Assembly: GCA_913050115.1 (NCBI GenBank)
Contig: CAJWZU010000007.1
Span: forward strand, 1-64,000
Direction of reading: 5' to 3'
Origin: an uncultured Cellvibrionales bacterium
Lineage (GTDB): Bacteria > Pseudomonadota > Gammaproteobacteria > Pseudomonadales > Cellvibrionaceae
Length of the DNA: 64,000 nt
Below, one piece after another: positions 19,020-29,328 of this stretch. The notes beneath the pieces were generated by a model. That model was not told where the DNA came from, did not search any database, and was given only the letters and a program-made list of their open reading frames with translations. The position numbers and the translations under genes are program-made. Numbering within the stretch: position 1 is the stretch's first letter; each line of letters opens with the position of its first letter.

Positions 19020-19874
19020 TTAAGCTTCCATTACGCCTCGGATTTTTTTCATGGCATTCTTTTCCAGCTGACGAATACGCTCGGCCGATACACCGTACTG
19101 CGCCGCCAACTCGTGCAGCGTTGACTTGTCATCGCTGAGCCAGCGCTGCTTGAGAATATCTTGGCTGCGCGCATCCAGCTGCGACATAGCACCGGTCAAG
19201 CTGCTGACATTGGTTTCTTGCCAATTAGCGTTTTCCACCTGCACCGCTGGGTCGTAGCGCTTATCTTCTAGGTAGTGCGCGGGTGCTTGGTAAACACTGT
19301 CGTCGTCGTCATCGTTGCCAGCATCGAAGGCGGCATCGAAGGCCGACAGGCGGCTTTCCATCTCGCGCACGTGCGAAACTTCAACGTTAAGATCTGCCGC
19401 TACCGCTTTTGCTTCGGTGTTGGTCAACCACGCCAAACGCTTTTTGGCGCCGCGCAAGTTGAAAAACAACTTACGTTGAGCTTTGGTGGTTGCCACTTTA
19501 ACAATGCGCCAGTTGCGCAGCACAAATTCATGTATTTCAGCTTTAATCCAGTGCACAGCAAAAGATACCAAGCGCACACCCTTTTCGGGGTTAAAACGCT
19601 TTACCGCTTTCATCAGACCAACATTGCCCTCCTGAATTAGGTCGCCCTGATTGAGGCCATAGCCATTGTAGCTGCGGGCGATATGCACCACAAAACGCAG
19701 ATGCGCCATAACCAGCGCACGCGCCGCATCGACCTTTTCGTGATAGAAAAGATCTTCAGCAAGACTTTTTTCTTCTTCTGCGGACAATACAGAAAAACCA
19801 TTAACCGCCTGAATGTAGGCCCCTAGATTTGCTCCGGGGGCAAGTGTGTGTACAGGCTGTAAACTAGTTCCCAT
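19020..19874 (-). CDS. rpoH: RNA polymerase heat-shock sigma factor (sigma-32)
   Basis: A 284-residue sigma-70 family factor, the same length as E. coli RpoH. Region 2 has [25 protein letters not shown] and the -10 reading helix [15 protein letters not shown]. The RpoH box QRKLFFNLR, diagnostic for sigma-32, is present. Region 4 ends [27 protein letters not shown] 19874 (MGTSLQ) is preferred over an upstream in-frame start at 19913. It lies downstream of ftsY-ftsE-ftsX, the conserved order, with a 358-base gap that should carry its own promoters. Confidence 0.97.
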   Translation of the reverse strand: MGTSLQPVHTLAPGANLGAYIQAVNGFSVLSAEEEKSLAEDLFYHEKVDAARALVMAHLRFVVHIARSYNGYGLNQGDLIQEGNVGLMKAVKRFNPEKGVRLVSFAVHWIKAEIHEFVLRNWRIVKVATTKAQRKLFFNLRGAKKRLAWLTNTEAKAVAADLNVEVSHVREMESRLSAFDAAFDAGNDDDDDSVYQAPAHYLEDKRYDPAVQVENANWQETNVSSLTGAMSQLDARSQDILKQRWLSDDKSTLHELAAQYGVSAERIRQLEKNAMKKIRGVMEA

Positions 19875-20232
19875 TGGGCGTGCTCCGATAAAGTTCCTGA
19901 TACAGTTTAGCATCTGTTTTTATAGAGCGCTAACTGCTTAGGAAGTTCATTGCGATTACCTCTAAAAGTAACTATGACACTGATAAATACAGGCTAATTC
20001 AGTAATTTTTATAGCTGATTTTAATGCAGCGTTAACTTCCAGCGCAGAGCTAGCTATAAATTAGGCACTGTAAATTTTTTGTGAGTACTAGGAAGTACTG
20101 CACGCGACCACCACAGATGGTGAAAGTGCAGCTGTGATGGATCAATGACCTATTAAAAGCGAGTGTAAGTAGGTACGTGAACAACCGAGCATAATACTGA
20201 CGCCGCACCCGACGCAAAAGGCGCCACTTCTT
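19875..20232. other. rpoH upstream region, no gene seen
   Basis: This 358-base AT-rich stretch contains the rpoH leader. No protein-like frame is seen on either strand. I could not assign heat-shock or housekeeping promoter boxes with confidence. Confidence 0.5.
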
Positions 20233-21264
20233 TTAACGAGGTTCTATTTGATATAAGTGCCTAGATACTGCTATCCAAGAACCGAATAATCCCAACAGCG
20301 AACTGGCTAAAACCAGCTTAAAACTGACGAAGGCATCGAGACCCTGCAAGCGAAACTCACTCTGATAGAGGTCGGCCAAACGCGCCACCGGCTCCGACAG
20401 CCAAAACAGCGCTACTGCAAGCAGTAGCAGCGCCAACAGGCCGCCAATACAACCATACCAAAAGCCGGTATACAAAAAGGGACGGCGGACGAAGGCATTA
20501 GTGGCGCCAACCATTTTTACCACAACAATTTCATCGCGACGGCTCTCGATAGCCAAACGAATAGTGTTGCCCACCGCCAGCAGCACCCCCAGCGCTAAAA
20601 ACAGAGCCAGCGCCAGCACGGCCCGCTGCCCCAGCGCCAACAGCTGATACAAGCGTTCCAACCACTGCATATCGATCATCACGTCGTCGACGATGGGCTC
20701 AGTGGAAATCTGCAGCGCCAGTGCTTTTAGCTGTTCGGGACTACTGACACTTACGGCCGCCTCTAACAGGAGTACCGGTGGCAATGGGTTGTCATCGAGG
20801 GTGTCGAGAGCATTGCCAAAACCGGAACTAAGACTAAATTCAGCCAGCGCTTGCTCGGGCGACACATAGATCGCACTGCTAATATCAGGTGTTGCCAATA
20901 ACTTGGCCTGCAACATCTGTATCGCCTGCGGACGGGCCCGCTTGTGAATAAATACCGATATCTGACCCGAGGCCTGCCAGCCAGAACCCAGCGCCTGAAC
21001 ATTCTGCAGACCAACGTAAAATATGGCCGGCAACGCAATAGCGATGGCAATAACCAACCAAGTCAACAAACTCTGCAGCGGCGTAGCTAGCAAACGCTGC
21101 AAACTCGACAGCGCCGTAACACGGTGGTGGGCCAAATAAGAGCTAATACGATCGGAAGTATTACTACGGCTGACACTGGCGCCAGCAGTATTATTTTTAT
21201 GACTACTTGCCCGCGCAGGTTCGGGCCGAGCGGCGATTCTAGAAGCGCCCTTATTGACGGCCAT
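20233..21264 (-). CDS. ftsX: cell division protein FtsX
   Basis: A 343-residue permease-like partner of FtsE that controls peptidoglycan amidases at the septum. A basic, low-complexity N-terminus (1-60) leads to the first membrane helix (about 68-90), a periplasmic loop with ISVFIHKRARP and YVSPEQALAEFS, then three more membrane helices (VLALALFLALGVLLAVGNTIRL, near the middle, and two at the end). The start codon directly abuts the ftsE stop. Third gene of ftsY-ftsE-ftsX. Confidence 0.95.
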   Translation of the reverse strand: MAVNKGASRIAARPEPARASSHKNNTAGASVSRSNTSDRISSYLAHHRVTALSSLQRLLATPLQSLLTWLVIAIAIALPAIFYVGLQNVQALGSGWQASGQISVFIHKRARPQAIQMLQAKLLATPDISSAIYVSPEQALAEFSLSSGFGNALDTLDDNPLPPVLLLEAAVSVSSPEQLKALALQISTEPIVDDVMIDMQWLERLYQLLALGQRAVLALALFLALGVLLAVGNTIRLAIESRRDEIVVVKMVGATNAFVRRPFLYTGFWYGCIGGLLALLLLAVALFWLSEPVARLADLYQSEFRLQGLDAFVSFKLVLASSLLGLFGSWIAVSRHLYQIEPR

Positions 21265-21975
21265 TTAAAGCTCCGTCTCGGTCACTGGCCGCGGAGCATA
21301 GCTGGCCGCAGTCAGTAGGCCGTCGTGCACCAGCTCGCCCTCAGACAATCCGAGTACACGTTTATTCATGCGCTTAATTAACCCTAAGTCGTGACTGGCG
21401 ATTAACACGCCGACCCCCACATCTTGAAATTCCTGAAATAACTGCATGATCTCAGCTGATAACTGTGGGTCTAAGTTGCCGGTGGGCTCGTCGGCCAACA
21501 ACAGTGGCGGTTTGTTCACCACCGCGCGAGCAATACCCACACGCTGCTGCTCGCCACCGGAGAGCGCGATAGGATTTTGTTTTTCTTTGTTTAACAGGCC
21601 GACCTTATCGAGCGCGGCGCGCACGCGGCGCCCCACTTCTGCTCGTTGGTAGCCTGCAATCTGCAGAGGCAGGGCGACATTGTCGAAAACACTGCGATCA
21701 AACAACAGTTGGTGGTTTTGGAACACCACGCCAATGTTGCGACGTAAATAGGGTATCTGACCGCTATTGATACGATTCAGATTTTGACCGTTGATAAATA
21801 CCTGCCCGGAAGTCGGGCGCTCGATGAGGGTAATCAACTTTAGCAAAGTGCTTTTACCGGCACCTGAATGGCCCGTTAAAAACGCCATCTCGCCAGCAGC
21901 CAGCTCAAAATTGACCTGAGTCAGGGCATCGAAACCGTTCGGATAGCGCTTGCTCACTGAATCAAAGCGAATCAT
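21265..21975 (-). CDS. ftsE: cell division ATP-binding protein FtsE
   Basis: A 236-residue ABC ATPase. Walker A is [11 protein letters not shown], the signature [14 protein letters not shown], Walker [13 protein letters not shown] and the H-loop ASHDL. The opening [14 protein letters not shown] is typical. It drives FtsX at the divisome. Its ATG overlaps the ftsY stop by one base (TAATG), so the three genes are tightly coupled. Confidence 0.97.
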   Translation of the reverse strand: MIRFDSVSKRYPNGFDALTQVNFELAAGEMAFLTGHSGAGKSTLLKLITLIERPTSGQVFINGQNLNRINSGQIPYLRRNIGVVFQNHQLLFDRSVFDNVALPLQIAGYQRAEVGRRVRAALDKVGLLNKEKQNPIALSGGEQQRVGIARAVVNKPPLLLADEPTGNLDPQLSAEIMQLFQEFQDVGVGVLIASHDLGLIKRMNKRVLGLSEGELVHDGLLTAASYAPRPVTETEL

Positions 21976-23027
21976 TAGGTTTTATCATGCAATTTTTCAT
22001 CAAACAAGGCAGCGACAAAAGGCTCGGCGGAAAAGGGCTGCAGGTCATCGATGCCTTCGCCTACGCCAATAAAGCGCAGCGGCAGACGCAATTTTTTACT
22101 CAGCGCAAAAATTACTCCACCTTTGGCGGTGCCATCGAGCTTAGTCAGTACCAGCCCTGTAACCCCGGCAGTCTTTTTAAACTGCTCAGCTTGGTTAATA
22201 GCGTTTTGACCGGTACCGGCATCCAGCACCAGTAGAACTTCGTGAGGAGCACTATGGTCGAGTTTGCCCATTACTCGCTTAACCTTGCTCAATTCCTCCA
22301 TTAAGTGACTCTTGTTGTGCAGACGGCCGGCAGTGTCTGCTATCACCACATCGATGTTGCGTGCCTGCGCCGACTGCACCGCATCGAAGATAACCGAGGC
22401 ACTATCGGCACCGGTGTGCTGAGCGACGACAGGTATATCGTTACGCTCGCCCCAAACCTGCAGCTGTTCTACCGCGGCCGCACGGAACGTATCGCCGGCG
22501 GCCAGCATCACGCTCTTGCCTTCAGTCTGAAGACGTTTGGCCAGTTTGCCGATAGTGGTGGTCTTGCCGACACCGTTAACGCCGACCATTAAAATCACAT
22601 AGGGCTTACTCGCGCTGTCAATTTGCAGCGGCTGTTCGACCGGCAACAGTAACTCCAACAACATCTGCCGCAGCGCAGTATAGAGCGCTCCGGAGTCGGC
22701 CAACTCTTTGCGCGCCGCGCCAGTGGTGAGGGCATCGATAATTTCAGTGGTAGCTTCAATGCCGACATCAGCCACTAATAACTGAGTCTCCAGCTCTTCT
22801 AGCAGTTCGTCATCGATCTCTTTTTGGCCCAGCAGTAAGTTGCCAAGACCCTCGGCAAAATTACTGCTGCTGCGCGACAGACCGAGTTTAATACGGGTAA
22901 AGATACTGACTTTTTCTGGCTCGACAACCACGGGCTCAGAACTGGAGTTGGCAATAGGAACTGCAACCTCCACTTCTGAATCCAGTATGGGCTCAGGGGC
23001 AGACTTCTTTTTGCGTCTAAAAAACAT
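21975..23027 (-). CDS. ftsY: signal recognition particle receptor FtsY
   Basis: A 350-residue SRP-receptor GTPase for co-translational membrane targeting. A short charged N-terminal region (RRKKKSAPEP) binds membrane. The NG domain follows, with GVNGVGKTTTIGKLAK, DTFRAAAVEQL, DTAGRLHNKSHLMEEL and TKLDGTAKGG. The acidic A domain is shorter than in E. coli. ATG 23027 (MFFRRKKK) is chosen over an upstream frame extension to 23090. First gene of ftsY-ftsE-ftsX; rsmD is transcribed divergently from it. Confidence 0.96.
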   Translation of the reverse strand: MFFRRKKKSAPEPILDSEVEVAVPIANSSSEPVVVEPEKVSIFTRIKLGLSRSSSNFAEGLGNLLLGQKEIDDELLEELETQLLVADVGIEATTEIIDALTTGAARKELADSGALYTALRQMLLELLLPVEQPLQIDSASKPYVILMVGVNGVGKTTTIGKLAKRLQTEGKSVMLAAGDTFRAAAVEQLQVWGERNDIPVVAQHTGADSASVIFDAVQSAQARNIDVVIADTAGRLHNKSHLMEELSKVKRVMGKLDHSAPHEVLLVLDAGTGQNAINQAEQFKKTAGVTGLVLTKLDGTAKGGVIFALSKKLRLPLRFIGVGEGIDDLQPFSAEPFVAALFDEKLHDKT

Positions 23028-23182
23028 CGGCTTTACTATCTTTTTGGATAAACGATGAATATGGCTCTGGACACTTGCCGCCGAAAGCAAAGCTCGGCAA
23101 ACTCCGCAGCGATACGAAATAATGGGTCATCCTATCACTTTGTCAGATAATTTACTCAGCCCCTGCACACAGAGAAGCGATC

Positions 23183-23767
23183 ATGGTCAGAGCCAAGCCC
23201 CCCCTTAAATCCAGTACACAATCACAGGTCAGTATCATTGCTGGTCGTTGGCGCGGACGCAAACTACCGGTAGCCAATATTGATGGCCTGCGGCCAACTG
23301 GAGGCCGCATACGCGAAACCCTGTTCAATTGGTTAATGAATGATATCGCCGGCGCTCGAGTGCTGGATCTGTTTAGCGGAGCTGGCGGCCTAGGATTAGA
23401 AGGCCTGTCTCGTGGCGCCAGTGAACTGACTATGATTGAGCGGCATCCACTGGCCGCCCAGCAATTGCGCGATAACCTGAAACAATTGGATGCGAACGGT
23501 GCGAACGTTATCACTAGTGATGCCATTCACTGGCTAAGTCAGCCCGCAACTGCACCTTTTGACATCGTCTTTATAGACCCGCCCTTTAGTCAGGACCTAT
23601 GGCAGAGCAGCTTTGATAAGCTGGCAGTTGGCGGCTACCTTCAAACGGGCAGCGCCGTTTACGTTGAATGTGAACGCAGTCGAACTCTGGCGGTGCCGCC
23701 TAACTGGCGCCTGCACCGCGACAAGAGTGCTGGCAAGGTCAGTTTTAAGCTCTACTATGTAGATTAA
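23183..23767 (+). CDS. rsmD: 16S rRNA (guanine(966)-N2)-methyltransferase
   Basis: A 194-residue SAM methyltransferase that modifies G966 of 16S rRNA in the 30S subunit. It starts with IIAGRWRGRKLPV and GLRPTGGRIRETLFNWL. The SAM motif is VLDLFSGAGGLGLEGLSRGA, and the catalytic FIDPPF replaces the common DPPY/F form. Divergent from ftsY, a widespread arrangement. Confidence 0.95.
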   Translation: MVRAKPPLKSSTQSQVSIIAGRWRGRKLPVANIDGLRPTGGRIRETLFNWLMNDIAGARVLDLFSGAGGLGLEGLSRGASELTMIERHPLAAQQLRDNLKQLDANGANVITSDAIHWLSQPATAPFDIVFIDPPFSQDLWQSSFDKLAVGGYLQTGSAVYVECERSRTLAVPPNWRLHRDKSAGKVSFKLYYVD

Positions 23768-23875
23768 TGATGGAGTGTTATGGCGTACCGAATGAGTCCA
23801 CTTTACCCTCCGTTATTAACTGCGCATTACCCGCAACGCTGTGCCCGCCCTGCTAGCGAAGGGCTAATAAATTGA

Positions 23876-24394
<519 letters not shown>

Positions 24395-24411
24395 TTTATT
24401 GTCCATGTTAT

Positions 24412-25227
24412 CTATTGCTGGCATTGAGTGCAGTAAACAGTGGCGCGCTGACCAATACGAATCTCTTTCAAAGGTTTATCGCAGCGCACACAAGGCTGGC
24501 CACCGCGACCATATACCAACAACTCTTGGGCAAAATATCCAGGTTTGCCGTCGCCGCCAACAAAATCTTTCAAAGTGGTGCCGCCCTGTTCGATGGCCCG
24601 TGCCAATATCCGCTTAATATTGTCCACTAAACACTCTGCCTGCGCTTTGGTCAGCTTGCCAGCCAATCGAATAGGCTTAATTCCCGAAGCAAATAGAGCT
24701 TCATTGGCGTAAATATTGCCGACTCCCACCACCAAGTTACTGTCCATAATAAAAGTCTTTAACGCCTGCTTGCGCTTGCGCGAGCGCAGGTATAGGTACT
24801 GCCAATCGAAATCAACCGACAGTGGTTCAGGCCCCAAGTGACGAATAAGTTTGTGCTCACCCACATCACCCGCCGCCCACAACAGCGAACCGAAGCGTCG
24901 GGGGTCGGTATAGCGCAGCACTTGGCCAGCGTCGAAACAGATATCGAAGTGGTCGTGCTTGGCCACGGGTTCGTGCACATTAACTATGCGCACGCTGCCC
25001 GACATACCTAGGTGAATGAGCGCGCAGCCGTGACTAAAACGCAATATTAAATACTTGCCGCGACGCTCCACTGCCTGCAATTTATGCCCCGCCAGCAGTG
25101 CCGGTAAAACTCTCGGTATGGGCCAGCGCAGCTGCCAGTACCGCACCACTAACGCTGTAACCTTGCGTCCGAGAATATGCGGCTCTATACCTCTGCGACT
25201 GGTTTCAACTTCCGGTAGTTCAGGCAT
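24412..25227 (-). CDS. mutM: formamidopyrimidine-DNA glycosylase
   Basis: A 271-residue bifunctional DNA glycosylase/AP lyase that removes 8-oxoguanine and Fapy bases. The catalytic PELPEVE follows the start Met. The helix-two-turn-helix NLVVGVGNIYANEALF is present, and the C-terminal zinc finger has CVRC and CTQC. ATG 25227 is fixed because the catalytic Pro must be residue 2. Convergent with coaD, 17 bases apart. Confidence 0.96.
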   Translation of the reverse strand: MPELPEVETSRRGIEPHILGRKVTALVVRYWQLRWPIPRVLPALLAGHKLQAVERRGKYLILRFSHGCALIHLGMSGSVRIVNVHEPVAKHDHFDICFDAGQVLRYTDPRRFGSLLWAAGDVGEHKLIRHLGPEPLSVDFDWQYLYLRSRKRKQALKTFIMDSNLVVGVGNIYANEALFASGIKPIRLAGKLTKAQAECLVDNIKRILARAIEQGGTTLKDFVGGDGKPGYFAQELLVYGRGGQPCVRCDKPLKEIRIGQRATVYCTQCQQ

Positions 25228-25393
25228 TAATTGCTCCAAATAATTGCTTAGCTCGGCACAGTGCGACGTTTGTATTCCTGCGGCGACAGATTTTCAATTC
25301 GGGTAATTCAGATATGCCGCCACTTTTTTAACACTCAACACATTTACACTGGGTGATTGTACAATAATGACTTAACTTTAAGGCGCAACCAAA

Positions 25394-27400
25394 ATGGCAA
25401 TTTTGTTAGGTGTAGACACCGGTGGAACCTTTACCGATTTTGTTCTTTATGCGCGCGGCAAAATTCGCATCCACAAAGTCCTCTCCACCCCCGAAGCGCC
25501 GGAGCGCGCGATATTACAGGGTATCGACGAATTGCAATTGTCGGCAAAAGTTAAGGCGGGCGAGATCACCATTATTCATGGCAGCACTGTTGCCACAAAT
25601 GCTGCACTTGAGGGCAAAGGTGTACGCACCGCATTTATCACCAATAAAGGTTTCAAAGATTTGCTTAGCATCGGTCGCCAGACACGACGCGAGCTCTACA
25701 ATTTACAACCCGCCGCAATTGAGCCACCTGTCGCCAGTGAGTTGTGCCTCGAGGCTGATTGTCGCACCGATGCCAAGGGCCAATCACTGCAGGCATTGAG
25801 CGATAAAGACTTGCAGCGATTGGTTGATGCGGTGATCGCACTTAAAGTGGACGCTGTCGCCATCAATCTGCTGTTTTCTTTTCTTGCTCCCGAGGATGAA
25901 CAGCGCATCGAGGCAGCACTGCGTCAACAGGCTGATAGCCAGCTGTTTATTTCTTGCTCTTCCTATGTGTTACCTGAATATAAAGAATACGAACGCGGTA
26001 TCGCCACTTGGTTAAATGCTTACTTAGGGCCGCTGGTTCAGAGCTATTTGCAGCGCCTACAAAAGGCCGTGGCGCCCTCACCACTGGGCGTTATGCAATC
26101 CTCTGGCGGCACTATCGATGCCGAGCAGGCCGGGCAGCGCGCGGTCAATCTTCTACTTTCAGGGCCTGCCGGTGGCTTGGCGGGCGCGAACTACTTAGCT
26201 AAATTAACGGGCCGACAAGATCTGCTTACCTTTGACATGGGGGGAACCTCAACCGATGTTGCCGCGCTTAGCCTAACAACCGATGGCGGCTTACAGTTGA
26301 CCTGCGAAGGCAAACTCGGCCATTACCCTATCTCTGTACCTATGGTGGACATGCATACGATTGGTGCCGGTGGCGGCTCTCTGGCGCGTGTCGATTTGGG
26401 TGGACTCCTGCAAGTGGGGCCAGAGTCTGCAGGCGCGACTCCCGGGCCGGCCTGTTACGGTCGCGGTGGGTTGGCTGCCACGGTTACCGATGCCAACGCG
26501 GTGCTAGGGCGCTTGCGACCCGACAATTTTCTCGGCGGCGCCATGACATTGGACCTAGGTGCCGCTGAATCGGCTCTGGATACAATCGCCTCGCCACTAT
26601 CACTGTCGCGCTTGGAGGCAGCGTTGGGTGTAATACAGCTCGCCAACGAACATATGGCAAGAGCTTTGCGGGTAGTCTCGGTAGAGCGCGGTTTCGACCC
26701 CAGCGACTTTCAGCTCTGCTGTTTTGGCGGTGCCGGCGGATTGCATGTGTGCGCACTGGCCGCGACACTCAATATGAATCGCGCCATAGTACCGGTACAC
26801 GGCGGCGTGTTGTCGGCCTTAGGAATGCTGGCCGCCCCGCGTGAGCGACAAACCTCACAAGCTTATCTGCGGCCTCTGCCCGAGTGCACAGAAGAGCAAC
26901 TACAGCGTCAGCTAGAGCGTCTGGCTCAACGGGGTCGGGGTGAACTGCAGCGAGAAGGCGTCACCGCCGCCGCCATTGAACAACAGCCAAGCCTCGATCT
27001 GCGCTATTGCGGTCAGAGCTATACCCTCAACATCCCTTTTGTAAATATTCAGCAGGTTGGCGAAGACTTTCATCAACTGCATCAACAACGCTATGGTCAC
27101 CGCCTAAATATAGCCGTAGAACTGGTCAATTTGCGTCAGCGGGTCTTCGCTCGCAGCAAAGGCATTGAATTGCCTACCGTCGCCACCGGAACGACCGCTC
27201 CCTGCGACACGGTGGCACTCTACAGTTTGGGCCAGACCACCATCTATCAGCGCCAAAAACTGGGGGCAGGCCAGCGGATTAAGGGCCCCGCACTAATTTG
27301 CGAGACAGTTTCAACCACGTTAATTGACAATGGCTGGGTGGCCGAAGTAGACCCCTGGGGTAATTTAATACTGGCACGGCTTAGCTCGGCATCAAAATAA
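25394..27400 (+). CDS. hydantoinase A/oxoprolinase family protein (stand-alone)
   Basis: A 668-residue protein of the HyuA/acetone carboxylase beta/5-oxoprolinase family. It opens with GVDTGGTFTDFVLY, the ATP-binding fold. Further marks are HGSTVATNAALEGKG, SGPAGGLAGANYLA, FDMGGTSTDVA and AGGGSLARVD. These proteins use ATP to open cyclic amides such as hydantoins or 5-oxoproline, normally with a HyuB partner. No HyuB gene lies next to it and terminators isolate it, so the substrate cannot be named. An upstream spacer of 166 bases should hold its promoter. Confidence 0.88.
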   Translation: MAILLGVDTGGTFTDFVLYARGKIRIHKVLSTPEAPERAILQGIDELQLSAKVKAGEITIIHGSTVATNAALEGKGVRTAFITNKGFKDLLSIGRQTRRELYNLQPAAIEPPVASELCLEADCRTDAKGQSLQALSDKDLQRLVDAVIALKVDAVAINLLFSFLAPEDEQRIEAALRQQADSQLFISCSSYVLPEYKEYERGIATWLNAYLGPLVQSYLQRLQKAVAPSPLGVMQSSGGTIDAEQAGQRAVNLLLSGPAGGLAGANYLAKLTGRQDLLTFDMGGTSTDVAALSLTTDGGLQLTCEGKLGHYPISVPMVDMHTIGAGGGSLARVDLGGLLQVGPESAGATPGPACYGRGGLAATVTDANAVLGRLRPDNFLGGAMTLDLGAAESALDTIASPLSLSRLEAALGVIQLANEHMARALRVVSVERGFDPSDFQLCCFGGAGGLHVCALAATLNMNRAIVPVHGGVLSALGMLAAPRERQTSQAYLRPLPECTEEQLQRQLERLAQRGRGELQREGVTAAAIEQQPSLDLRYCGQSYTLNIPFVNIQQVGEDFHQLHQQRYGHRLNIAVELVNLRQRVFARSKGIELPTVATGTTAPCDTVALYSLGQTTIYQRQKLGAGQRIKGPALICETVSTTLIDNGWVAEVDPWGNLILARLSSASK

Positions 27401-27423
27401 CTCAGGCACCAAGCTACAGGCAT

Positions 27424-27453
27424 AAAAAAACCCAGCCAAAGCTGGGTTTTTTT
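27424..27453. terminator. bidirectional terminator between hyuA-like gene and rpmG
   Basis: CCCAGC, CAAA, GCTGGG with seven A before and seven T after. It serves both converging genes. Confidence 0.93.
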
Positions 27454-27468
27454 ATCGAAGACAATCAA

Positions 27469-27624
27469 TTACTTGATTTTGCCTTCTTTGTACATAACGT
27501 GCTTGCGAGCAACTGGATCGTACTTTTTGATTTCCATCTTGCCTGGCATATTACGCTTGTTCTTGTCAGTCGTGTAGAAGTGACCAGTACCAGCGCTTGA
27601 ATTCAAACGGATTAGATCGCGCAT
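27469..27624 (-). CDS. rpmG: 50S ribosomal protein L33
   Basis: A 51-residue ribosomal protein starting [19 protein letters not shown] and ending MYKEGKIK. It lacks the zinc-binding cysteines, so it is the C-minus form. It lies downstream of rpmB in the usual rpmB-rpmG pair. Too short for many gene finders, but the sequence is unmistakable. Confidence 0.97.
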   Translation of the reverse strand: MRDLIRLNSSAGTGHFYTTDKNKRNMPGKMEIKKYDPVARKHVMYKEGKIK

Positions 27625-27669
27625 TGTAATTCTCCCGAATTATATTTCGACAATAAATTGTCGCTAAAT

Positions 27670-27906
27670 TTAAACTTTTACGCCGTTAGCACGAACGTCG
27701 ATGAGTACCTTATCGATACCAACCTTGTCGATGATACGCATGCCTTTAGCAGACAGGCGCAGCTTAACGAAACGCTTCTCAGACTCAACCCAAAAACGGT
27801 GAGAGTGAAGATTAGGCAAAAAACGACGCTTGGTGTGGTTTTTTGCGTGAGAAACATTATTACCTGTTACAGGGCGCTTGCCGGTAACCTGACATACTTT
27901 AGACAT
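27670..27906 (-). CDS. rpmB: 50S ribosomal protein L28
   Basis: A 78-residue ribosomal protein with [20 protein letters not shown] and the basic [16 protein letters not shown] 27906 is the family start; the open frame runs 14 codons further upstream without homology. First gene of rpmB-rpmG. Confidence 0.97.
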   Translation of the reverse strand: MSKVCQVTGKRPVTGNNVSHAKNHTKRRFLPNLHSHRFWVESEKRFVKLRLSAKGMRIIDKVGIDKVLIDVRANGVKV

Positions 27907-28190
27907 TGTCGTGCCTCTTAATAATTTACCAATGCCACCCTGTGGCAAGGGCAGACAACCGAATCTTTTAAGTATCTAAGCTCAAGGCTGAGATACTCGA
28001 TGAATAACGCCCGTTAAAGGCATTGTGGCAACGCTTTATCAACGTTGACTGCACCCCCGTTTAGAGGCGCCCACAAAGAGCCGCGTTTTATACCAGAACA
28101 TCCCTGCCATAGCAAATAAAACGGTGCAATTTTGCACATTCAGTAATATAAAACAGAGTATTTGCACTTGCGACCAGCAAAACAACTTAT

Positions 28191-28530
28191 TTAGAGAAGT
28201 CCGCATTCAGCAAACGAAACCACCTCGCCATCACCGACAATCATGTGGTCCAGCACTTGTGTCTCAACTAAAGCCAATGCGTTTACTAATCTTTTAGTGA
28301 TGTGTTTATCGGCATTTAATAGCTCGGCTACACCAGATGCAAAAATAGATTAGTTGTGCATCAAAGTAATCCGCGCTCAGCAAATGAAACCACCTCGCCA
28401 TCACCAACAATCATGTGGTCCAGCACTTGTATCTCAACTAAAGCCAATGCGTTTACTAATCTTTTAGTGATGTGCTTATCGGCATTTAATAGCTTGGCTA
28501 CACCAGATGCAAAAATAGATTAGTTGTGCA
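28191..28530 (-). repeat. two extra copies of the radC 3' end, 170-base period
   Basis: The last part of radC (SGVAE onward to the stop) is repeated twice downstream of the real stop. Copies span 28191-28360 and 28361-28530, and the coding copy begins at 28531. The period is exactly 170 bases with no indels. The copy next to radC is almost identical to it. The distal copy has drifted: its tail reads FAECGLL in place of FAERGLL, and VETQVL in place of VEIQVL. Both keep the reading frame but lack a start codon. Each copy joins to the next through an AT-rich linker containing GATGCA-N15-TGCATC. The stretch 27907-28190 holds no gene and should carry the rpmB promoter. Confidence 0.95.
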
Positions 28531-29205
28531 TCAAAGTAATCCGCGCTCAGCAAATGAAACCACCTCGCCATCACCAACAATCATGTGGTCCAGCACTTGT
28601 ATCTCAACTAAAGCCAATGCGTTTACTAATCTTTTAGTGATGTGTTTATCGGCGTCTGATGGCTCGGCTACACCCGACGGATGGTTGTGACATAAGATCA
28701 ATGCTGAGGCATTTAAAGCCAGTGCTTTTTTCACCACTTCACGTGGATAGACACTAGCACCGGCAATGCTGCCAAAAAATAACTCTTCATAGCTCAGCAG
28801 GTGGTTTTTACTGTCTAAAAAAAGACCGACAAAAACTTCCTGCTGGCGATGACGCAACTGTGAAGTTAGATAATCGCGCACCAGATCGGGACTATCGAGC
28901 AACGGGGTTTGCTCAAGCACCTCTTGCAAATGCCGGCGACTCATCTCCAACACAGCCTGCAGCTGACAGAACTTGGCATCGCCCAAGCCTTTGGCAGCGC
29001 AGAAGTTATCCCGCCCCGCCTGCAACATCAGCCGCAAACTACCAAAAGTTGAAAGCAGGTCGCGCGCCAAATCGACCGCGGACTTGCCGGCTATACCGGT
29101 ACGCAAGAAAATTGCCAGCAATTCAGCGTCCGACAGGGCCCCGGGACCTCGGGCCAGTAGCTTTTCTCGCGGCCGCTCCGCCGCTGGCCAGTGACTAATC
29201 GACAT
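28531..29205 (-). CDS. radC: RadC family JAB-domain protein
   Basis: A 224-residue protein. An N-terminal helix-hairpin-helix part (residues 1-85, [19 protein letters not shown]) precedes the JAB/MPN metalloprotease-like domain with [15 protein letters not shown], the HxH-S-D metal-binding set. The old link to repair in E. coli is disputed and the true role is unknown. Divergent from coaBC. Its 3' end has been copied in tandem downstream; the real stop TGA (28531-28533) lies at the junction with the first extra copy. Confidence 0.93.
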   Translation of the reverse strand: MSISHWPAAERPREKLLARGPGALSDAELLAIFLRTGIAGKSAVDLARDLLSTFGSLRLMLQAGRDNFCAAKGLGDAKFCQLQAVLEMSRRHLQEVLEQTPLLDSPDLVRDYLTSQLRHRQQEVFVGLFLDSKNHLLSYEELFFGSIAGASVYPREVVKKALALNASALILCHNHPSGVAEPSDADKHITKRLVNALALVEIQVLDHMIVGDGEVVSFAERGLL

Positions 29206-29328
29206 AACACCTCCATGTGTTGTTATTGTGCGTATGTTAGCGCTTACATTTAATTCTGATTACGGCCTGCAAAATGCCGCTGTCAATGTTATCTTAGCGG
29301 CTTTCCACTGCAGCGCCACAGATCTCCC

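Noticed and set aside
28191-28530. The radC array as a CRISPR-like or regulatory repeat
   Set aside because: The units are coding-derived, directly adjacent and without variable spacers.
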